Origin: Nanobdellota archaeon
GTDB lineage: Archaea > Nanobdellota > Nanobdellia > Pacearchaeales > GW2011-AR1
Direction: 5' to 3'
DNA: 9,960 bases
NCBI GenBank assembly: GCA_030640395.1
Contig: DAOWJK010000002.1
Location: forward strand, 1 to 9,960
Shown: in pieces, positions 5,621-9,960 of the stretch
How the letters are laid out: every line of letters starts with the position of its first letter
How positions within the stretch are numbered: the stretch's first letter is position 1
Made by a program: the position numbers and the translations under genes
Notes under the pieces: generated by a model
Databases searched by the model: none
What the model saw: only the letters and a program-made list of their open reading frames with translations
What the model was told of the DNA's origin: nothing

Positions 5621-6577
5621 ATGCTACAAAAATTTCTCAAAGAAGTCATTACTATTGTCGTCGGAAAACAAGCAGAAGGTATTGTGGAGTTGCTTATTAG
5701 TGAAAAATATGTTAATGAATTTTTGATTGCAAAAAAAATGGACCTTACGATTAATCAAACAAGAAATATTCTTTATAAAATTTCAGATTATGGCTTGGTA
5801 TCTTCTACGAGAAAGAAAGATAAGAAAAAAGGATGGTATACTTATTCCTGGAAAATTGAAATTCTTAAATCTTTGTTGTTTTTGAGAAATGATTTGATTA
5901 AGAAAATAAGTCAAATAAATAATCAGATTAATAGCAGGGAGACTAAACAGTTTTATGTTTGTGAGAGATGCAATATAGAGATTAGCGAGGAGAATGCCAT
6001 GCTTTGTGATTTTACCTGCAAGGAGTGCGGGGATATTTTCATTATAAAAAATAATGAAAAATTTTTGAAAGATATTAGAAGAAATTTATCCCGATTAAAC
6101 AGGGAATTAGGATTTGTTGATGAGGAAATTGAGAAGCAAAGAATTAAGATGGATAAAAAGAAGATGAGAGAATTAAAGAAACAGGAGAAGATTAAATCTG
6201 CAGCGAGGAAAAAGGCAGCTGCAATTAGAAAAGCTGCGAAAAGCAAGAGCAAAACAAGTTTTCCACTCGTTCGTCAAAAGCCAAACGAATCAAAGATTTC
6301 CATGCTTCCCTCACAAAGTTCGGTAAAAACTAAATCCTCTAAAAAAACAAAATCTGTGGCAAAAGTCAAGAAACCAGTGAAGAAGAAATTAATAAAAAAG
6401 AAAGTAGTTAAGAAAAAGGTTTCTAAAAAATCTGTTGCGAAAAAAATAATTAAAAAGAAATTTGTGAGCAGAAATAAAATTTCTACCTCGTCCGCCAAGA
6501 GTGCCGAACGAGGGGTCGCTTCGCTCTCCGTCGTCCGCCGAAGCGTCGTCGAACGAAAGAAAAAGGGGAAGAAATAA
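5621..6577 (+). CDS. tfe: Archaeal transcription factor E (TFE alpha) with a long lysine-rich C-terminal tail
   Basis: TFE is the archaeal counterpart of TFIIE-alpha: it binds the RNA polymerase clamp and helps open promoter DNA. From 5621 the protein has 318 aa. Residues 1-85 fit the winged-helix domain: INQTRNILYKISDYGLVSS, then a basic wing (RKKDKKK) and the aromatic GWYTYSWKIE. A helical linker (about 80-110) leads to a zinc ribbon with C114-x-x-C117 and C133-x-x-C136 in FYVCERCNIE and FTCKECGD. Ordinary TFE ends about residues 160-190. Here about 150 more residues follow, rich in Lys, Ala, Ser and Val (for example KKPVKKKLIKKKVVKKKVSK), resembling histone H1 or bacterial H1-like tails. 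Two GC-rich repeat-like DNA segments (6263-6294, 6486-6557) fall inside the tail. The rhomboid gene starts at the next base after the stop. TFE identity is secure; the tail's role in DNA or RNA binding is inferred. Confidence 0.88.
   Translation: MLQKFLKEVITIVVGKQAEGIVELLISEKYVNEFLIAKKMDLTINQTRNILYKISDYGLVSSTRKKDKKKGWYTYSWKIEILKSLLFLRNDLIKKISQINNQINSRETKQFYVCERCNIEISEENAMLCDFTCKECGDIFIIKNNEKFLKDIRRNLSRLNRELGFVDEEIEKQRIKMDKKKMRELKKQEKIKSAARKKAAAIRKAAKSKSKTSFPLVRQKPNESKISMLPSQSSVKTKSSKKTKSVAKVKKPVKKKLIKKKVVKKKVSKKSVAKKIIKKKFVSRNKISTSSAKSAERGVASLSVVRRSVVERKKKGKK
6263..6294 (+). repeat. Dispersed sequence, copy A, inside the tfe tail
   Basis: CCACTCGTTCG (6263-6273) and AACGAATCAAA (6284-6294) are both repeated exactly at 8463-8473 and 8479-8489. 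The spacer differs in length (10 versus 5 nt). The inner arms TTCGT/ACGAA are inverted. Copy A is read as P-L-V-R-Q-K-P-N-E-S, while copy B is read in another frame, so DNA rather than protein similarity links them. Confidence 0.6.
6486..6557. repeat. GC-rich patch with internal repeats and an inverted copy of the dispersed motif
   Basis: This stretch near the 3' end of tfe is far richer in G and C than its surroundings. TCGTCCGCC occurs twice (6488-6496, 6531-6539). CCTCGT (6486-6491) pairs with ACGAGG (6508-6513). CGAACGAGGGG (6505-6515) is the reverse complement of CCACTCGTTCG with one mismatch. TCGCTTC (6516-6522) and AACGAAAG (6552-6559) also occur in copy B. It encodes the non-lysine part of the tail (about residues 289-312). 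Confidence 0.5.
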
Positions 6578-7246
6578 ATGGGGGTTTATCAGATTTATCC
6601 TAAGAAGAGAAAAAATTTTTTTCCGAACCTGAGTGTAACTGTTAGCCTGATTTTGATTAATGTTGTTTTATTTTTGATTATATTTCCTTTATGGATTTCT
6701 GGCGCTATTAATGAAAATTTGTTTGCAATAAAACCTTCAAACATTTTTCAAGGAAAATATCTCTGGACTTTTGTGACAAGCATGTTTATGCATGGAGGAT
6801 TTTTTCATATCTTTGCAAACATGCTTTCTTTGATGTTTATTGGTTCTTTAGTTGAGAGAATTTTGGGAGCAAAGAGATATCTTTATTTTTATCTGGCATC
6901 AGGATTATTTGCAGGAGTGTTTTTTGTTTTATCCTCGCTGATTTTCAAATCTGATTTTGATTTATTTGCTGTCGGGGCTTCAGGAGCCTTGTTTGGATTG
7001 ATTGGACTTTTGGTTCTTCTGACGCCAAATTTACCAGTGTATCTGATGTTTATTCCTATTCCAATAAAAATGAAATATGCTGCTCCAGGGATTTTGGTTG
7101 TCCTATGGTTTATTTCAATTGCAGGGGATGTCCCTATAGGGAACACAGCTCATCTTGGAGGATTAGTGTGCGGATTGATTTATGGGATTTACCTGAAGAG
7201 CAAATATAAAAATAAGACTAAATGGTTGAGCCGGCATTTTAGTTAA
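6578..7246 (+). CDS. Rhomboid-family intramembrane serine protease
   Basis: Rhomboids cut transmembrane segments of other membrane proteins within the lipid bilayer. This 222-aa protein has a short basic N-terminus, about six membrane helices (starting at about 18, 60, 99, 128, 150 and 168-200) and all the hallmark residues. These are H72-G-G-x-x-H77-I-x-x-N81 in helix 2, the nucleophile Ser135 in VGASGALFG, and His192 in NTAHLGG as its catalytic partner. All residues needed for activity are present. The ATG at 6578 directly follows the tfe TAA (TAAATG), with GGGG at 6565-6568 as a weak SD, so it is co-transcribed with tfe. Substrates are unknown; the single-helix anchored proteins encoded nearby (654-1808, 8420-8980) are the obvious local candidates, by inference only. 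Confidence 0.92.
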   Translation: MGVYQIYPKKRKNFFPNLSVTVSLILINVVLFLIIFPLWISGAINENLFAIKPSNIFQGKYLWTFVTSMFMHGGFFHIFANMLSLMFIGSLVERILGAKRYLYFYLASGLFAGVFFVLSSLIFKSDFDLFAVGASGALFGLIGLLVLLTPNLPVYLMFIPIPIKMKYAAPGILVVLWFISIAGDVPIGNTAHLGGLVCGLIYGIYLKSKYKNKTKWLSRHFS

Positions 7247-7251
7247 GAAGA

Positions 7252-7259
7252 TTTATATA
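7252..7259 (+). promoter_or_regulatory. TATA box for the membrane microprotein operon
   Basis: TTTATATA is centred about 25.5 nt before the ATG at 7281, just after the rhomboid stop, and there is no SD before 7281. This supports a leaderless transcript starting with the 29-aa gene. Confidence 0.6.
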
Positions 7260-7280
7260 TTCTTGATTGTATTATTTATT

Positions 7281-7370
7281 ATGAAAATGAGGTTGATTGA
7301 TATTGTTATTGCTATCTTGATTATTTTGTTGCTTATTTATTTTATTAAATTAGAGTATTTTGGAGGTTAG
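7281..7370 (+). CDS. 29-aa single-helix membrane microprotein
   Basis: The reading frame starts MKMRLID, runs through one hydrophobic helix (about residues 6-22, all I, V, L, A, Y and F) and ends IKLEYFGG, stop TAG at 7368-7370. Three things argue it is real: a TATA box at the exact leaderless distance, a composition typical of a membrane helix with basic residues on one side, and a stop that abuts the next ATG (TAGATG). The last codons also supply the next gene's SD (GGAGG, 7362-7366), so the two look translationally coupled. It may alternatively act mainly as a leader peptide for the 69-aa gene. Function unknown. Confidence 0.6.
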   Translation: MKMRLIDIVIAILIILLLIYFIKLEYFGG

Positions 7371-7580
7371 ATGAAGATAGATTGGGTTGAAATGTTGTTG
7401 GCTTTGATTGGTTTGTTTATTGCATATCAACTTCTGAAAAAAATTCTTGGAGGAAGTTGGCAGACAGAATCTTTGATAATCGCGATGCTGTTTTTGAATC
7501 TTGGGCTGATTTGGAAATTAAGTATGAAGTTTGAAGGGCACATGAATTGGCATAAATTTAAGAGCAAATTTGAAGAATGA
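7371..7580 (+). CDS. 69-aa two-helix membrane protein, unknown function
   Basis: Two hydrophobic helices (about residues 7-25 and 33-52) are joined by a short loop containing GGSWQTES. A hydrophilic, basic/acidic tail follows (53-69, with GHMNWHKFKSKFEE). The start at 7371 follows a full GGAGG SD and directly abuts the stop of the 29-aa gene. The SpoIIM-family gene begins 22 nt past its stop, so the three are probably one transcript. Histidines in the tail (GHMNWH) could bind metal, but nothing else supports that. I do not recognise the family. Confidence 0.75.
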   Translation: MKIDWVEMLLALIGLFIAYQLLKKILGGSWQTESLIIAMLFLNLGLIWKLSMKFEGHMNWHKFKSKFEE

Positions 7581-7602
7581 AAAAACAAAAGAGGTTTAAT
7601 TG

Positions 7603-8388
7603 ATGGTTAAAAAAGTTGTTGGTAGAGAAAAGAAAAAAAAGAAAGAGGTAAATTACTTTAGTATTAATTTTGGTTCTATAATTTTTTTTATTGGGGTTTT
7701 ATTACTTTTTCTGTTACAAATAAGTAAATTATTTGTTGGGGCTATTTCTATTTTGTTTTATTTAAAAAATTTTTCCTATTTATTAGTTTATTTTGGAATT
7801 GTTTTGCATTTGTTTTTAGTTGGAGATAATCCATTAAAAAAATCAAAAGATTTTTTTAAAGAATCAAGGAATTTTATTTATTCTATTATGGGGGTTTTTT
7901 TTGTTTTTGTTTTGATTGGTTTTTTTGTTCCTGCTTCTGAGGATATTACAAAGATAATTTTGGAATTTATTGAGAAACTTTTAGAGCAGACTAAAGATAT
8001 GTCCCAATCGGAATTGATTAAGTTTATTTTTGTGAATAATCTGCAGAGTAGTTTTTTCGGATTAATTTTCGGAGTTGCTTTAGGAATTTTCCCTGTGCTT
8101 GCTGCTGTTGCTAATGGTTATGTTTTGGGTTTTGTCGGGGCAATGAGTGCTGAAGCTGAAGGAATTTTTATTTTGTTGAGGATTCTCCCTCATGGAATTT
8201 TTGAACTGCCTGCGATTTTTATTTCTCTTGGGTTAGGATTGAAGTTAGGAAGTTTTATCTTTAGGAAAGAAAAAGGGAAATTCTTTAGAAGATGTTTTTG
8301 GAATTCGTTAAGGGTGTTCTTGTTTGTTGTGATACCTCTTTTAATTATTGCAGCGATTATTGAAGCCAGTTTGATCTTTTTTGGATAG
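7603..8388 (+). CDS. SpoIIM (stage II sporulation protein M / DUF95) family membrane protein
   Basis: The protein has 261 aa and several membrane helices (about 22-42, 47-72, 92-110, 148-176, 184-217 and 236-259). Family landmarks, as I recall them, are present: FVNNLQSSFFG (143-153), ANGYVLGFVG (170-179), ILPHGIFELPAIFISLGLGL (194-213) and PLLIIAAIIEA (245-255). In Bacillus, SpoIIM takes part in engulfment with SpoIID/SpoIIP, but archaea do not sporulate and the archaeal members have no known function, so the name gives only the fold. The ATG at 7603 is chosen over the in-frame TTG at 7600 because GAGGT (7591-7595) lies at a good SD distance. The N-terminus is unusually Lys-rich, with a run in residues 9-15. 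It is the third gene of a tight cluster of membrane genes. Confidence 0.85.
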   Translation: MVKKVVGREKKKKKEVNYFSINFGSIIFFIGVLLLFLLQISKLFVGAISILFYLKNFSYLLVYFGIVLHLFLVGDNPLKKSKDFFKESRNFIYSIMGVFFVFVLIGFFVPASEDITKIILEFIEKLLEQTKDMSQSELIKFIFVNNLQSSFFGLIFGVALGIFPVLAAVANGYVLGFVGAMSAEAEGIFILLRILPHGIFELPAIFISLGLGLKLGSFIFRKEKGKFFRRCFWNSLRVFLFVVIPLLIIAAIIEASLIFFG

Positions 8389-8395
8389 CCAACAA

Positions 8396-8404
8396 ATATA
8401 TAAA
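8396..8404 (+). promoter_or_regulatory. TATA box for the pilin-like gene
   Basis: ATATATAAA is centred at about 8400, 20 nt from the ATG at 8420 and 26 nt from the in-frame ATG at 8426. The second distance fits a leaderless start better, so translation may begin at 8426. No SD is visible. Confidence 0.5.
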
Positions 8405-8419
8405 TAAAAAAAATATCTT

Positions 8420-8980
8420 ATGGATATGAAAAGACGTGAGAAAAAATTAAAAATTTTTCCACCCACTCGTTCGCTTCTAACGAATCAAACGAAAGCGCAG
8501 GTGAAATTATCTTTTGGGATGATTTTTTCAATTATTTTAATAATTTTTTTTATTGCGTTTGCTTTTTTTGCAATTCAAAAATTTCTTGGTTTGAAAGATA
8601 CTATTCTTGTTGGGAAATTTGCAGATGATATTCAGTCAGATGTTAATAAGTTGTGGGAAGGGGAGCAAGGTTCTCAAGAATCAGAATATGCTTTGCCAAA
8701 AAAAATAGAGTATGTTTGTTTTGCGAATCTTTTGGAACCAGAGCAAGGCGCTTATGAAAATGAAGATTTTTATGAAGAATTTGGGAAATATTTTACAGAC
8801 GAGAATTTGTTTTTTTATCCTGTTAATTCTATAGAATTAAATGGTCTTAAAATAGAGCATATTGATATTGGGGATAATAATCCTATTTGTTTTAAGAATG
8901 ACGGGAAGATAAAGATATTTCTTAAAAAAGATTTTGACGAGGTATTAGTTTCTGTGACTGGTTTATTGCAAGATGATTAA
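8420..8980 (+). CDS. Single-helix membrane-anchored protein with a pilin-like N-terminus
   Basis: Of 186 residues, 1-25 are basic and 32-55 form a hydrophobic helix, preceded by KAQVKLSFG. This loosely resembles the archaeal class III leader (K-G/A-Q followed by hydrophobic residues, as in pilins), but the usual Glu at +5 is replaced, so peptidase cleavage is doubtful. An acidic outside domain (56-186) contains DDIQSDVNKLWEGEQGSQ, the core ALPKKIEYVCF and LFFYPVNS. I recall similar unnamed proteins in Woesearchaeota/Pacearchaeota. Residues about 14-28 are encoded by a copy of a dispersed DNA sequence (8463-8495), so the N-terminus may carry an insertion. Start 8420 or 8426 cannot be decided, a two-residue difference. 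Function unknown; a surface filament or envelope component is possible. Confidence 0.75.
   Translation: MDMKRREKKLKIFPPTRSLLTNQTKAQVKLSFGMIFSIILIIFFIAFAFFAIQKFLGLKDTILVGKFADDIQSDVNKLWEGEQGSQESEYALPKKIEYVCFANLLEPEQGAYENEDFYEEFGKYFTDENLFFYPVNSIELNGLKIEHIDIGDNNPICFKNDGKIKIFLKKDFDEVLVSVTGLLQDD
8463..8495 (+). repeat. Dispersed sequence, copy B, inside the pilin-like gene
   Basis: CCACTCGTTCG (8463-8473) and AACGAATCAAA (8479-8489) match copy A in tfe exactly, and AACGAAAG (8488-8495) matches the 3' end of the tfe GC-rich patch (6552-6559). Here the sequence is read as P-T-R-S-L-L-T-N-Q-T, a different frame from copy A. It lies in the cytoplasmic stub before the membrane helix. Confidence 0.6.
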
Positions 8981-9028
8981 AGTTCCTAATTATAGAAGGA
9001 AGTTTAATTTTTTATTTGGGTAAGTTAA

Positions 9029-9037
9029 TTTTATATA
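9029..9037 (+). promoter_or_regulatory. TATA box for the 56-aa membrane protein, with a second copy at 9055-9063
   Basis: TTTTATATA occurs twice, 26 bp apart (9029 and 9055), and again before the paralogous gene (9276). The first copy would place the start near 9058 and leave a leader of about 29 nt containing the SD. The second would start RNA next to the ATG and lose the SD. The first is preferred because the SD (AAGGAGGATG) is strong. Confidence 0.5.
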
Positions 9038-9086
9038 GTTTAATTTCCTGTATATTTTATATAATTAAAAAGGAGGATGTTGAAAA

Positions 9087-9257
9087 ATGAAAAGAATCAG
9101 TTCTGTTTTGGTAGTGCTTTTAGGTTTGATTTTGTTACTTCCATTAATTGGTGTAACTCAATTTGGATCATTAACTGAAGGAGTTTTTGGTTGGGGAACA
9201 GCAATCTTTGTTTTGGTAATTGGAGTAATTGAAGTTGTCAAAAATTTTGGGAAATAA
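9087..9257 (+). CDS. 56-aa two-helix membrane protein, first of a tandem paralogous pair
   Basis: The protein starts MKRISSVLVV and has two membrane helices (about 5-22 and 34-51) around a short loop with FGSLTEGV. It ends VVKNFGK. A near-perfect SD (GGAGG, 9072-9076) lies 10 nt before the ATG, and a TATA box sits further up. The gene 60 bp downstream aligns with it without gaps through the loop and helix 2 (LPLxG-x-x-x-FG-x-x-TEG). Conservation of this pattern between the copies shows both are expressed genes despite their size. It begins with basic residues and could be either an inner-membrane protein or a processed secreted peptide. Function unknown. Confidence 0.75.
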   Translation: MKRISSVLVVLLGLILLLPLIGVTQFGSLTEGVFGWGTAIFVLVIGVIEVVKNFGK

Positions 9258-9275
9258 AAGTTTTATTTAAGTAAC

Positions 9276-9284
9276 TTTTATATA
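9276..9284 (+). promoter_or_regulatory. TATA box for the 57-aa membrane protein
   Basis: TTTTATATA is centred about 38 nt before the ATG at 9318. RNA would start near 9305 and carry a leader of about 13 nt that includes the SD AAAGGAGGT. The box is identical to the two copies before the paralogous gene. Confidence 0.5.
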
Positions 9285-9317
9285 CTTGTTTTTATTAATT
9301 AAAGAAAGGAGGTTAAA

Positions 9318-9491
9318 ATGCAAAGTAAGATATATGCTGTTCTAACAACTCTTGTTGGGGTTTTGTTATTCTTACCATTGCTTGGAATAGAAACTTTTGG
9401 GAATGTAACTGAAGGAATTTCGGCATGGATAATAGCAATTGCAATTGTGGTTATAGGAATTGTTGGAATTACTAAAAGTTTTAAGCAATAA
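9318..9491 (+). CDS. 57-aa two-helix membrane protein, second of the tandem paralogous pair
   Basis: The protein starts MQSKIYAVLT, with helices at about 5-22 and 35-51 joined by a loop with ETFGNVTEGIS, and ends ITKSFKQ. It shares with its neighbour LPL-x-G in helix 1, FG-x-x-TEG in the loop, I-x-V-x-x-I-G-(I/V) in helix 2 and a basic C-terminus, although the nucleotide sequences have diverged, so the duplication is not recent. The SD (AAAGGAGGT, 9305-9313) is close to ideal, and the gene has its own promoter. A T-rich terminator follows. Function unknown. Confidence 0.75.
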   Translation: MQSKIYAVLTTLVGVLLFLPLLGIETFGNVTEGISAWIIAIAIVVIGIVGITKSFKQ

Positions 9492-9501
9492 CTTTCCTAT
9501 C

Positions 9502-9522
9502 TTTTTTCTATTTTTTATTTTT
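9502..9522 (+). terminator. T-rich terminator after the tandem small genes
   Basis: Three T-runs (6, 6 and 5 T) separated by CTA and A follow the 57-aa gene within 11 nt of its stop, in the gap between convergent genes. They fit oligo-T termination by archaeal RNA polymerase. Confidence 0.5.
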
Positions 9523-9550
9523 AATTCATAGTGGATACTTTAGAATTAAA

Positions 9551-9754
9551 TTATTCTTTTAAATCACTAATTCCCAGCACAATCAAAAGAAAGCCTATCA
9601 TTAATAAGAACCAGACTACTCCGCCTTTGAAAAATTCCCATGCAGCGTGCTTGAAGTTCCAGAATGCTCCGAACCATTCACCTGAAAACCATGCAAGGAA
9701 TATCACGAGATTTACTAAGATTAATCCAAGTAAGAGTTCAATCCATTTATTCAT
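9551..9754 (-). CDS. 67-aa two-helix, Trp-rich small membrane protein
   Basis: The protein starts MNKWIELLLGLILVN. Helix 1 (about 5-23) is followed by an aromatic segment with six Trp or Phe (about 22-45, with WFSGEWFGAFW), then GG and helix 2 (about 45-63), ending GISDLKE. I recall similar proteins in DPANN genomes but no function. It shares the hexamer LLGLIL and the overall helix-loop-helix plan with the 56-aa protein encoded on the other strand, so a distant relationship is possible. The ATG is placed by a TTTTTAAA box about 29 nt upstream. The longer plus-strand frame across the same bases has a polar, low-complexity product and no promoter, and is taken as a shadow. Confidence 0.72.
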   Translation of the reverse strand: MNKWIELLLGLILVNLVIFLAWFSGEWFGAFWNFKHAAWEFFKGGVVWFLLMIGFLLIVLGISDLKE

Positions 9755-9778
9755 TGTAATACTTCTTGGTGATTTTTG

Positions 9779-9788
9779 TTTAAAAAGA
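9779..9788 (-). promoter_or_regulatory. TATA box for the 67-aa membrane protein
   Basis: On the minus strand this reads TTTTTAAA within CTTTTTAAAC, centred about 29 nt before the ATG at 9754. No clear SD precedes the ATG, so a nearly leaderless mRNA is expected. Confidence 0.4.
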
Positions 9789-9932
9789 TTTTGATACTTG
9801 AATATAACTTTTAGAAAGTCTTAAAAACTAATTTATTTTTTAAAAAATATGAATATTCAATTGTTTAGCGAGAGTTTGGCAATACCGATTTTATAAAGAT
9901 AGTTCTGCCTTATTAAATTTTAGATTAATAAT

Positions 9933-9960
9933 ATGAAAAAAGAAAATCAAAGTAAATTCA
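9933..9960 (+). CDS. Possible start of a gene running off the window
   Basis: An ATG at 9933 opens a frame MKKENQSKF that stays open to the end. TATA-like sequences lie upstream (TTTTATAA at about 9890, TTATTAAATT at about 9910), and there is no SD. Only nine codons are visible, so this is weak. Between 9755 and 9932 nothing else is seen except the minus-strand promoter. Confidence 0.35.

Noticed and set aside
6274..6498. Minus-strand hydrophobic frame opposite the TFE tail
   Set aside because: Lys codons (AAA/AAG) read in reverse give Phe/Leu, so the apparent membrane protein is an artefact of the lysine-rich tail.
8973..9023. 16-codon frame overlapping the end of the pilin-like gene (starts MIKVPNYRR)
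   Set aside because: It is too short to support, with no SD and no recognisable pattern. It could be a remnant of a downstream gene, but nothing proves it.
9531..9794. Plus-strand 87-aa frame opposite the 67-aa gene
   Set aside because: Its product is polar and rich in Asn, Pro, Lys and His, with no promoter or SD. The opposite strand gives a clear two-helix membrane protein.
9849..9896. 15-codon frame starting MNIQLF
   Set aside because: It is very short, has no SD and no properties of a microprotein, and is expected by chance in AT-rich DNA.
1..9960. CRISPR array, insertion sequence or transposase
   Set aside because: No regularly spaced direct repeats and no transposase-like protein were found in any frame. 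The only repeats are the short dispersed motif and the 6-bp microsatellite.

Overview
The window most likely comes from a DPANN archaeon of the Pacearchaeota/Woesearchaeota type. The base composition is AT-rich and the coding is dense. An archaeal basal transcription factor (TFE) is present, and many genes have archaeal TATA boxes about 24-27 nt upstream of an ATG, which points to leaderless mRNAs. The alanyl-tRNA synthetase is short and resembles those of Patescibacteria/CPR and some DPANN. Many small membrane and coiled-coil proteins of unknown function are also present. No database search was possible, so lineage and family calls rest on motifs and recalled family patterns.

Layout. 1-114: C-terminus of a protein, possibly archaeal leucyl-tRNA synthetase. 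204-593: four-helix membrane protein with a Shine-Dalgarno (SD) site and a hairpin in its likely 5' UTR. 654-1808: membrane-anchored transglutaminase-like protein. 1891-2541: secreted or anchored Cys-rich surface protein with a beta-repeat motif. 2684-5390 (minus): two coupled coiled-coil genes followed by alaS. 5391-5620: intergenic region carrying two divergent promoters. 5621-7246: TFE with a long lysine-rich tail, then a rhomboid protease that starts directly after its stop. 7281-8388: a 29-aa membrane microprotein, a 69-aa two-helix membrane protein and a SpoIIM-family membrane protein, in tight succession. 8420-8980: single-helix, pilin-like anchored protein. 9087-9491: two tandem paralogous small membrane proteins, each with its own promoter and strong SD. 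9551-9754 (minus): a third small two-helix membrane protein. 9933-end: start of another gene.

Functional themes. One theme is information processing (the TFE, AlaRS and possible LeuRS genes). The other is the cell envelope: transglutaminase-like protein, surface protein, rhomboid, SpoIIM-like protein, pilin-like protein and at least five small membrane proteins. No mobile element, CRISPR array, rRNA or tRNA gene was found. The most unusual points are the histone-H1-like tail on TFE, a GC-rich short dispersed sequence that invades two genes in different reading frames, the AlaRS lacking its C-Ala domain, and the family of tiny membrane proteins.
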